From: Pseudomonas crudilactis
GTDB taxonomy: Bacteria > Pseudomonadota > Gammaproteobacteria > Pseudomonadales > Pseudomonadaceae
Direction: 5' to 3'
Length of the DNA: 64,000 bases
NCBI RefSeq assembly: GCF_013433315.1
Contig: NZ_WXVV01000003.1
Location: 218,530 to 282,529, forward strand
The translations under genes and the position numbers were made by a program. The notes under the pieces are model-generated. The model was given only the letters and a program-made list of their open reading frames with translations, did no database searches and was not told where the DNA came from. Position 1 is the first letter of the stretch, and each line of letters opens with the position of its first letter. Below, one piece after another: positions 18,762-25,907 of this stretch.

Positions 18762-19948
18762 GCCAGAGCCTGAGCCAGACCTTCCTCGCCATCACCCGCA
18801 ACGACACCGATCTTGAGTGGCTGCAAGGGGCGCTGGCCCCCCTCGGTCAAGTGGTCAGCGCCGGTGGCGGCAGCCTTGACGAGTTGCTGGCGCTGGTCGA
18901 CGTGACCTTTGCCAGCCTGGTTTTCGTCGGCCTCGATCGTGATCATCTGGTGGCCCAGAGCGCCTTGATTGAAGGCGTGCTGGAAGCCAAACCGATGCTT
19001 GCCATCGTCGCCCTCGGTGACGGCATGGATAACCAGTTGGTGCTCAATGCAATGCGTGCCGGTGCACGGGATTTTGTCGCTTATGGCTCGCGCTCCAGTG
19101 AGGTAGCCGGGTTGGTGCGGCGTCTGAGTAAACGTCTGCCCGCGGTGACCCCCAACACGCAGCTTGGTGGCCTGACCGTGCTTTATGGTGTGCAGAGCAA
19201 CGCCGACGGTGCTCTGCTCGCCAACCACATGGCGCTGGTGGTGCAGAAGAGTGGCCAGCAAACCCTGTTGCTCGATCTGGGCCTGCCGCGCGGTGACAGT
19301 CTGGCGTTGCTCGGGCTTGAGAGTTCGTTCCATTTCGGCGATGCGTTGCGGCACTTGCGGCGGCTCGACGCGACCCTGATCGACAGCGCCTTCACGAGCG
19401 CCGAAGCCGGTCTGCGCATTCTTGCCTACGCCAACGGCGACGAGCCACTGGAGCGTACCAGTGCCGCCGAGTTGTACATGTTGCTCAGCGCCCTGCGCCA
19501 ACACTTCCAGCACATCGTGGTCAACCTCACCGGGCAACCCGACAGCGAAGCGCTGCGAACCTTCGTCAGCCATTGCGACAAGCTGCTGTGGTACACCGAT
19601 CAGAATGTGCTCGATTGTCGGCGCAACCTCGCGGTGCTCAACCTGTGGCGCGAAAAAGGCATGAAACTCGACCACGGGCGATTGCTCGTGGACCGCTACC
19701 TGCGCCACGTCGCACCGGATTCCGAGACGCTCGGCAAGAGCTTTGGCCTGGAGGTGATTGCGGTGCTCGCCTACAGCCCGGAGATCCGTCTGAACGCGAA
19801 AAACCAGGGCGTCAGCCTGTTCGAGCTGGCCCCGCGTGAGGCCATCAGCCAGAGTCTGCGCACCCTCGGCGAACGCCTTGCGAAACGCTCCGAAGGCATG
19901 GCCAAACCCAAGGTCAGCTGGTTCGACCGCCTGCGAGGTACCTCATGA
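18758..19948 (+). CDS. tadZ: TadZ/CpaE-like pilus localisation protein with degenerate P-loop
   Basis: A 396-residue protein of the CpaE/TadZ type: an N-terminal receiver-like domain (about 1-125, with MLAIVALGDGMDNQLVLNAMRAGARDFV) and a C-terminal MinD/ParA-like ATPase fold. TadZ is known to place the Tad machine at the cell pole. The usual deviant Walker A stretch reads VLYGVQSNADGALLANHMA (about 143-161), with no Lys and no GKT/GATT, so nucleotide binding may be lost or altered. The following LLLDLGLPRGDSLALLGL matches the Walker A' region. Overlaps rcpA and tadA by four bases each, so expression is coupled. Confidence 0.87.
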   Translation: MSQSLSQTFLAITRNDTDLEWLQGALAPLGQVVSAGGGSLDELLALVDVTFASLVFVGLDRDHLVAQSALIEGVLEAKPMLAIVALGDGMDNQLVLNAMRAGARDFVAYGSRSSEVAGLVRRLSKRLPAVTPNTQLGGLTVLYGVQSNADGALLANHMALVVQKSGQQTLLLDLGLPRGDSLALLGLESSFHFGDALRHLRRLDATLIDSAFTSAEAGLRILAYANGDEPLERTSAAELYMLLSALRQHFQHIVVNLTGQPDSEALRTFVSHCDKLLWYTDQNVLDCRRNLAVLNLWREKGMKLDHGRLLVDRYLRHVAPDSETLGKSFGLEVIAVLAYSPEIRLNAKNQGVSLFELAPREAISQSLRTLGERLAKRSEGMAKPKVSWFDRLRGTS

Positions 19949-21216
19949 ACGGCGAGCAATTGTTTGGCGGGCCGCAGCGCAACGCGTCCGGCAACACTGA
20001 TCACGACGGGCTGAAACTGGTACTGCACCGTTACATCATCGACGCCATCGAAGAGTCCGGGAAAAACCTGCTGGAAGGTTCGCGGCAGGTGCTGTCGCAG
20101 TTCGTCATCGACAAGGTTGCCGAGTACATCGCGCGCCTGCACCTGGCGATTTCCCGTTATGAAATGGAACGTCTGGCCGAAGAAATCGTTGATGAGCTGA
20201 CCGGTTTCGGCCCGCTGGAAGTACTGTTGCGCGACAGCGCCGTCACTGAAATTCTGGTCAACGGCCCGCACCGGGTGTTCATCGAACGCGATGGCGTGCT
20301 GCACTTGAGCGATCTGCGTTTTATCGATGCGCATCACGTCGAACGGGTGATGCAACGCATCCTCGCGCCGCTGGGGCGACGCCTCGATGAATCGTCGCCG
20401 ATGGTCGATGCGCGCCTGCCCGATGGCAGCCGGGTCAACGCGATCATCCCGCCGATCGCCCTTGACGGGCCGTGCCTGTCGATCCGGAAGTTTCGCAAGG
20501 ACATGCTCAAGAGCACCGACCTGATGGCGATGCAGACCATCGATCAGGCGATCTACGACTTCATCGAGGAGGCAGTGGGCAAGCGCTGCAACATCCTCAT
20601 CAGTGGCGGTACCGGCACCGGTAAAACCACCTTGCTGAATATCCTCAGCCAGTTGATCAGTCCCCACGAACGGCTGGTGACCATCGAGGACGTTGCCGAA
20701 TTGCAGCTTGGCCATCCCCACGTCGTGCGCCTGGAAACGCGCCCGCCGAACGCCGAGGGCCACGGCGAAGTGAAAGCCAGCGACCTGATTCGCAACGCTC
20801 TGCGCATGCGCCCTGACCGGATTATCCTCGGTGAGATTCGCGGCGTTGAAGTCGTCGACGTCCTCACCGCAATGAACACCGGCCACGATGGCTCGATGAG
20901 CACCGTCCACGCCAACAATGCTCAGGACGCTCTGCTGCGTCTGGAAACCCTGGTCGGACTGACCGGCCGCACCATCGCCGAACGCACCTTGCGCCAGATG
21001 ATCTGCGCCGCGCTGGACGTGGTGATTCAACTGACGCGAATGCCGGACGGGCGCCGTTGCGTCAGCGAAGTGGTGGAAGTGGTTGGCGTGCGTGACGACG
21101 TGTACGTCACCAATACCCTGTTTCGCCTTGATCGGCGCAGTGGCCTGGGCTTTCTGCGCGAAGCCATCAACCCGGCCGGCGACAAGTTGCGCCGCGAACC
21201 GACGCTCGCGCACTGA
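19945..21216 (+). CDS. tadA: Flp pilus secretion ATPase TadA/CpaF
   Basis: A 423-residue secretion ATPase of the type II/IV superfamily. An N-terminal domain (VLHRYIIDAIEESGKNLLEG...DELTGFGPLEVLLRDSAVTEILVNGP) leads to the RecA-like core: Walker A ISGGTGTGKTT near residue 222, Asp box TIEDVAELQL, Walker B RIILGEIRGVEVVDVL near 290, and the His box STVHANNAQDALLRLETLV. It is cytoplasmic and powers pilus assembly with TadB and TadC. It overlaps tadZ by four bases and ends 11 bp before tadB. Confidence 0.95.
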   Translation: MNGEQLFGGPQRNASGNTDHDGLKLVLHRYIIDAIEESGKNLLEGSRQVLSQFVIDKVAEYIARLHLAISRYEMERLAEEIVDELTGFGPLEVLLRDSAVTEILVNGPHRVFIERDGVLHLSDLRFIDAHHVERVMQRILAPLGRRLDESSPMVDARLPDGSRVNAIIPPIALDGPCLSIRKFRKDMLKSTDLMAMQTIDQAIYDFIEEAVGKRCNILISGGTGTGKTTLLNILSQLISPHERLVTIEDVAELQLGHPHVVRLETRPPNAEGHGEVKASDLIRNALRMRPDRIILGEIRGVEVVDVLTAMNTGHDGSMSTVHANNAQDALLRLETLVGLTGRTIAERTLRQMICAALDVVIQLTRMPDGRRCVSEVVEVVGVRDDVYVTNTLFRLDRRSGLGFLREAINPAGDKLRREPTLAH

Positions 21217-21227
21217 GGGCCGACGGC

Positions 21228-22112
21228 ATGCTCAAACCGTTGTTGCTGATCGTCATTTGCCTGGCCTTGCTCGGGCTGTCGCTGCGCCTGTTCTACAACA
21301 GCTGGCGCCAGAGTGGCACCGAGCGGGTGCTTGATCGGCTGAATCAGGGGCAGCCGCAAATGACCGTGAGCGCCCCTTATTGGGCCGGGCTGGAGCGCGC
21401 ATTCCTGCGCGCGGGGTTGGGCCGGCCAACCGAGCGTATCGGGGTCTGGCTGTTGCTCTGGGCCTTCGCGATTCTGATCGGATTTGCGCTGGCGGGATGG
21501 ATCGGTCTGCTGGTGCTGATCGTGCTGCCACCGCTGGCGCTGCGTGTGTATGTCAGTTGGCGTTATCAGCGCCGATTGCGGCGAATGATCGAACAACTGC
21601 CGGCACTGCTCGATCACACCGTGCGCAGCCTGAAGTCCGGGCGTACCCTCGCTGACGCAGTGCTCGGTGGCATCGAGGCCAGCGAGTATCCGTTGAAAGA
21701 CGCCATGGCCCGGGTCCAGCGCAACGTGCAGTTGGGCGTAAGTCTGCCGGACGCCGTATCGGATCTGGCAGAGCTTTACGAGCGCGATGAGTTTCGCCTG
21801 TTCGCCCTCGGCCTCAAGGTCAATCATCGTTACGGCGGCAACGCCAGCGAGTTGCTGGAGAACCTGATCAAGATGATTCGCGAGCGCGATCAGGCCTCCC
21901 GCCAATTGCGTGCCATGACCGGCGAAACCCGCCTTACCGCGTGGGTGCTGGGCTTGTTGCCGATCATCATGGCCGGGTATTTCCTGATAGCCAATCCGGT
22001 TTATCTGGTCGCCATGTGGCACGACCCTTCCGGACAGCGGATGCTGGCCACGGCGTTCGGCATGCAGGTAATCGGCAGTCTTCTACTCTGGCGGATGTTG
22101 CGCAGCCTATGA
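21228..22112 (+). CDS. tadB: Flp pilus inner-membrane platform protein TadB
   Basis: A 294-residue T2SSF-family membrane protein. An N-terminal helix (LKPLLLIVICLALLGLSLRLFY), a central helix pair (LLLWAFAILIGFALAGWIGLLVLIVLPPLALRVYV), then a cytoplasmic T2SSF domain (IEQLPALLDHTVRSLKSGRTLADAVLGGI...LGVSLPDAVSDLAELYERDEFRLFALGLKVNHRYGGNASELLENL) and two C-terminal helices. It partners with TadC to form the platform driven by TadA. The stop overlaps the tadC start by four bases (ATGA). Confidence 0.92.
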   Translation: MLKPLLLIVICLALLGLSLRLFYNSWRQSGTERVLDRLNQGQPQMTVSAPYWAGLERAFLRAGLGRPTERIGVWLLLWAFAILIGFALAGWIGLLVLIVLPPLALRVYVSWRYQRRLRRMIEQLPALLDHTVRSLKSGRTLADAVLGGIEASEYPLKDAMARVQRNVQLGVSLPDAVSDLAELYERDEFRLFALGLKVNHRYGGNASELLENLIKMIRERDQASRQLRAMTGETRLTAWVLGLLPIIMAGYFLIANPVYLVAMWHDPSGQRMLATAFGMQVIGSLLLWRMLRSL

Positions 22113-22999
22113 CGACACCCTTGATGATCAGCGCTTTGCTGCTGCTCGGCGCCGCGCTGTTGCTGCTGAGCAGTCTGTTCGACCAACGCCGCCGTACCCG
22201 GCAGATCAGCCGGCGCCTGGAGGGTGACCTGCTGCGGCAAAATCGCTTCGGCAACTTGCTGCAAGTGCTCGGCGACAGCAAAGTCGGGCAGCACAGCGTC
22301 AAACTCGACAACGAAACCCAAACCCTGCTCAACCGCCTGGGCTGGCGCAGCGCCCGCCAGCGTTCGCTGTTCGCTGCCTGTCAGATCGGTTCGCCGTTAT
22401 TGCTGCTGGCCCTGACGGTGCTGCTGCAGTCGGTGTTTTTTCCCACCGTGCAAAGGCCGTGGATTGCACCGTTGTTCGCCCTCGGCGTCGGCTATCTGTT
22501 GCCCAAGCGGCTGCTGGTGATCGCGGTCGCGCGGCGGCAGAAACAACTGGCCAGTGAGATCAGCACGTTCATTCCGCTACTGCGCATCCTCTTCGAATCC
22601 GGCATGGCCGTGGAGCAGGCATTGCGTGTGCTGAGCCATGAAGGCCAAGCCTTGCTGCCAGTGCTGACCCAAGAACTGCGGCTGGTGTTGAGCCGTGTCG
22701 ATTCCGGCCTTGAACTGGGCGAAGAACTGAACAAAGCCACGCAATTGCTGGCGGTCGACGAGTTCACCGACACCTGCGTGATTCTTCAGCAGTTGCTGTA
22801 TCAGGGGGGCGGGGCAATGAAATCACTGCTCTCGCTCAAGCAACTGCTCGATGACCGGCGCCTGACGCGCCTACAGGAATACATCTCGAAAATGTCCGCG
22901 AAAATGTCCGTCGTGATGATGCTGTTTCTCTTCCCGGCGTTATTGATTGTCCTCGCCGGCCCGGGTTTTACCGCCCTGGCGAAGGCGTTGGGTGCTTGA
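22109..22999 (+). CDS. tadC: Flp pilus inner-membrane platform protein TadC
   Basis: A 296-residue T2SSF-family protein and paralog of TadB. Membrane helices are at the N-terminus (LMISALLLLGAALLLLSSLF), centre and end (VVMMLFLFPALLIVLAGPGFTALAKAL). The T2SSF domain shows FIPLLRILFESGMAVEQALRVLSHEGQALLPVLTQELRLVLSRVDSGLELGEELNKA. The start at 22109 overlaps the tadB stop; a far longer frame reaching back into tadB is rejected. Works with TadB in the pilus platform. Confidence 0.92.
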   Translation: MTTPLMISALLLLGAALLLLSSLFDQRRRTRQISRRLEGDLLRQNRFGNLLQVLGDSKVGQHSVKLDNETQTLLNRLGWRSARQRSLFAACQIGSPLLLLALTVLLQSVFFPTVQRPWIAPLFALGVGYLLPKRLLVIAVARRQKQLASEISTFIPLLRILFESGMAVEQALRVLSHEGQALLPVLTQELRLVLSRVDSGLELGEELNKATQLLAVDEFTDTCVILQQLLYQGGGAMKSLLSLKQLLDDRRLTRLQEYISKMSAKMSVVMMLFLFPALLIVLAGPGFTALAKALGA

Positions 23000-23008
23000 G
23001 GAGTGGTG

Positions 23009-23698
23009 ATGAAAGCAATGATTGCAGGTGTCTGTGTGCTGATGCTCGGGGGCTGCGCCAATACCGGGCAAAACCCGTGGGAGGCGCTGACCAACAACGC
23101 CAGTTGCGGCAAATTGAGTTCCGAACAACAGCTGTCACTGAATCTGGCCGACGACATGGCCAACGACGGCAAACTGCACGCCAGCCTGGCCAACCTGCAG
23201 AAACTGCCGGACAACCTCGCCGATGTGCGCCTGCGCAAGGCCAAGGTTTACCGTTTGCTCGGGCGCAGCGAAGCCGAGCCGTTGTATCGCAGCCTGCTCG
23301 GCACGTGTCTGGCTGCCGAGGCCGAGCATGGTCTGGGCCAACTCGCGGCAGCCAGGTCTGACTACGGTCAGGCTCAGGCGCACTTGCAACGTGCCGCACG
23401 GTTGGCGCCGACCGACGAAAAAATCCGCAATGATCTGGGGGTGGTTTACCTCAATCAATTGCGTATCGAAGACGCGCGTTTCGAATTCCTCACCGCTATG
23501 GAGCTTAAGCAGAGCGACTCATTGGCGGCGTTGAATCTGGTGACACTGCTGCTCTATCAGGATGACTGGACCCGCGCCGCCGAACTGGTCAGTCGCCTCG
23601 GTCTGAGCCCGGCGCAATTCAGCGAGGCCCAGAGCCGCGCGGAAAAACTCAAAGTGCCCAGCCCATCGCCTGCCGCCGTCACGGCGATGCTCAAGTAA
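23009..23698 (+). CDS. tadD: TadD-like TPR lipoprotein of the Tad locus
   Basis: A 229-residue lipoprotein with lipobox LGGC (Cys14-15 region of MKAMIAGVCVLMLGGCAN) and tetratricopeptide repeats: AEHGLGQLAAARSDYGQAQAHLQRAARLAPTDEKIRNDLGVVYLNQLRIEDARFEFLTAMELK. TadD proteins are pilotin-like TPR lipoproteins that help the secretin. The ATG at 23009 was chosen because GAGGAG lies five bases upstream; GTG codons at 23003 and 23006 are also possible. It follows tadC by nine bases. Confidence 0.88.
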   Translation: MKAMIAGVCVLMLGGCANTGQNPWEALTNNASCGKLSSEQQLSLNLADDMANDGKLHASLANLQKLPDNLADVRLRKAKVYRLLGRSEAEPLYRSLLGTCLAAEAEHGLGQLAAARSDYGQAQAHLQRAARLAPTDEKIRNDLGVVYLNQLRIEDARFEFLTAMELKQSDSLAALNLVTLLLYQDDWTRAAELVSRLGLSPAQFSEAQSRAEKLKVPSPSPAAVTAMLK

Positions 23699-23709
23699 GG
23701 AGACCTGCG

Positions 23710-23982
23710 ATGAAAACCGTGATGCTTTGCCTTGGCTTGCTGGCACTGCCACTGACCAGCTACGCCATCGACGCTGGCCCGTCATCGGCCCAGCAACAGG
23801 AAACCGAAGGCTGGCTGCTGCTGCAAAGCCGCAACAAAGCCGCCTCACCGAAGGTGCAGACGGCTACGCCGACAGAACGCGAACTGGCTATGCAGCGCTG
23901 GCTGAAAAGCTACCAGCATGAGATCCCGGAGTTTTTTGATCAGCAGCAGGGGGGCGAGGTCGCCAGTGGTTCGGGGGGCTGA
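23710..23982 (+). CDS. DUF3613 small exported protein, last gene of the tad operon
   Basis: A 90-residue protein with a signal peptide (MKTVMLCLGLLALPLTSYA, cleavage after about residue 19) and the DUF3613 pattern QQQETEGWLLLQSRNKAASPKVQTATPTERELAMQRWLKSYQHEIPEFF. It lies 11 bp after tadD with an AAGGAG ribosome site, in the position held by a homologous small protein in other Pseudomonas tad loci. Function unknown, probably periplasmic and linked to Flp pili. A REP pair follows. Confidence 0.85.
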   Translation: MKTVMLCLGLLALPLTSYAIDAGPSSAQQQETEGWLLLQSRNKAASPKVQTATPTERELAMQRWLKSYQHEIPEFFDQQQGGEVASGSGG

Positions 23983-24011
23983 GTTGCCTCACAGGTTACC
24001 GCGTCATCGTT

Positions 24012-24079
24012 CATCGCGAGCAGGCTCACTCCTTCAGCGGAACACACGCGAAATGCAGGCGTGAGCCTGCTCGCGAATG
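24012..24079. repeat. REP-type inverted pair after the tad operon
   Basis: Facing arms catcgcgagcaggctcactc and gtgagcctgctcgcgaatg about 27 bp apart, between the convergent tad operon and the TpsB gene. Confidence 0.85.
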
Positions 24080-24102
24080 CACTCAGACAAGCGCCGCCCC
24101 CT

Positions 24103-25773
24103 CTACAGTTGATAACTGAAGCTGATGCTGTACCGCGGCTTGCGATTGAAAGTATCCAGCGCTTCATCCGACATCGCCTTCGCCGCCTCCAGCGCAATGT
24201 TGTAGTACTTCGCATCACCAAAGCGCAGGCCGACCGCCGCTGATGACAGGTTGTTGGCCTGCACCGGCAACTGATTGAACCAGCTGCGCGAGCGGTCGAG
24301 CACCACGTACGGTTGCAGGATGCGCAGCCAATTGCCGCCGCGATTGAAGCTGTAGTTGACCTCGTACGCCACGCCCCAGCCTTTGTCACCGGACGCCTGA
24401 TCGTCGGGATAACCGCGGCCGAAATTCTGCCCGCCGAATACCGCGCGTTCGCTGTCGGGCAAGGTGTCGTCGCTCCAGTACAGCGCCGCCGACAGCACGC
24501 CCTGCCAGTTGTCGAAGAACTTGTCGCTTTGCACCCCGGACAGCCGCACGCGGAAGAAATCCAAAGCGATGTCATCGTAATTGGTGTGTGCGCCGAGGCT
24601 GTCGAAGCCTTGATAGACGCCACCGCTGAGGATGCGCAACTGTCGCGCATCGGCCTTGCGCCAGTCACCTTCGAACGCCAGGGCACGGATGTCGGTGCGA
24701 AACTCCTTGCTGAATGGAAAGTTGATACCGTCGTAGCGCGTCTTGTCATTGACCGCATACAGGCGCGAGGCTGCCGTCAGTTGTTCGGTGGACGAGGCAA
24801 TCAACGGCACGCTGAACCCGATGGAGTAACGATCGTTTTCACGGTGGGTGTCGAGGCGGCCGCCGCCGTTGACCAGCACTTCGGTGCCGGGGGCGGCGCG
24901 ATAACGTGAAGCCGACAGATTCAGTTGCGTGCCTTCGGCATCAAGGAACTGGTTGTAGTCGAGCCGGTAGTAACGCTCATGGTCATCCCCCGGCGGGAAC
25001 AGACCGCTGAGGGTCAGTTGCTCGCCCATGGCAGTTTGCGAGTTGCTGCTGACGCCGAGCAACGCTTGCGGGCCGTTGCGGTTGTCCTCGGTGGTGCTCA
25101 GTGTGCTGGTGAACGGCTTACGGCTGGCCTCGGCAATCAGTGTCGTCGCGCCATCGGTGGTGCCGGGCGGCGGCACTTGCGCCTGAATGGTCACGCCGGG
25201 GATGCGCGTCATCAGCGTGGTGTAACGCTCGAACGTCTTGCGGGTCAGCGGTCGTTCGGCCTGGATTTTCGCCGCCAGTTTATCGAGCAGGCCTTTGACC
25301 CGGCCGACATCACCCTGCATCTGCACGTCGCGCACATAGCCTTCAACGAGCACCACCCGCGCCACGCCGTCATCGAAACTCTGTTGCGGCAGGAAGGCGT
25401 AGGACAACAGGTAGCCATCCTGTTGATAGCGGCGAGTGATGTTGCGGGTAGCTTCGATCAGGTCCGCGAGGCTGGTCTGACGACCGATCAGCGGCTTGTA
25501 GACCTCAGCCAGTTCGTTGAGTGGATAAATCGTCCCGCCCTCGATCTGCACGGTCTTCAGGTTGATCCTGGTTTCCATCAACAGTGGCTGTGCGGCGGTC
25601 GCGCCGGGGTCAGGCACTTGCAGCGGCGTTGCCGCAGGACGATAGGCATCGGCCGGCAGATTCGGCACCGGCAGGTTGCGGGTGGTTTCGTTGCTGTTGA
25701 GAAAACTGGGCAGGGTGTCGGCGAGGGCGGCGGAACTGAGACTGAGGCACAACAGGGATGCCATAACGCGCAT
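24103..25773 (-). CDS. TpsB/FhaC-type outer membrane transporter (ShlB/HecB family)
   Basis: A 556-residue two-partner secretion transporter. A signal peptide (MRVMASLLCLSLSSAALA) is followed by a Pro-rich linker, POTRA domains (TVQIEGGTIYPLNELAEVYKPLIGRQTSLADLIEATRNITRRYQQDGYLLSYAFLP, then VVLVEGYVRDVQMQGD), and a beta-barrel that closes with the aromatic strand PRYSISFSYQL. The VRGY/lid-like motif appears as NFGRGYPDD. The start at 25773 is chosen for GGAG seven bases upstream; an ATG 12 bases earlier has none. No TpsA exoprotein gene is adjacent; the neighbour on the same strand is the collagen-like lipoprotein, but a terminator lies between them. Confidence 0.85.
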   Translation of the reverse strand: MRVMASLLCLSLSSAALADTLPSFLNSNETTRNLPVPNLPADAYRPAATPLQVPDPGATAAQPLLMETRINLKTVQIEGGTIYPLNELAEVYKPLIGRQTSLADLIEATRNITRRYQQDGYLLSYAFLPQQSFDDGVARVVLVEGYVRDVQMQGDVGRVKGLLDKLAAKIQAERPLTRKTFERYTTLMTRIPGVTIQAQVPPPGTTDGATTLIAEASRKPFTSTLSTTEDNRNGPQALLGVSSNSQTAMGEQLTLSGLFPPGDDHERYYRLDYNQFLDAEGTQLNLSASRYRAAPGTEVLVNGGGRLDTHRENDRYSIGFSVPLIASSTEQLTAASRLYAVNDKTRYDGINFPFSKEFRTDIRALAFEGDWRKADARQLRILSGGVYQGFDSLGAHTNYDDIALDFFRVRLSGVQSDKFFDNWQGVLSAALYWSDDTLPDSERAVFGGQNFGRGYPDDQASGDKGWGVAYEVNYSFNRGGNWLRILQPYVVLDRSRSWFNQLPVQANNLSSAAVGLRFGDAKYYNIALEAAKAMSDEALDTFNRKPRYSISFSYQL

Positions 25774-25820
25774 AGGACACTCCATGGTCAGATCACAGCG
25801 CAGGGCTGGTTGCTCCTAAG

Positions 25821-25857
25821 AAAAAAGGCGGAAGATTCGTCGGAATCTCCCGCCTTC
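25821..25857 (-). terminator. Rho-independent terminator between collagen-like and TpsB genes
   Basis: On the minus strand a 12-bp stem ggcgggagattc pairs (one mismatch) with gaatcttccgcc around a cgac loop, followed by six T. It should stop most transcription from the collagen-like gene before the TpsB gene. Confidence 0.85.
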
Positions 25858-25907
25858 AACCAAGCGTAGGCGCTGTAGGTGCGGCCGTCGAATCGGCCAG
25901 GTGCAAA

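Noticed and set aside
21941..22108. A 56-codon N-terminal extension of tadC
   Set aside because: It lies in the tadB coding region in another frame; the ATG at 22109 with the four-base overlap is the usual junction.
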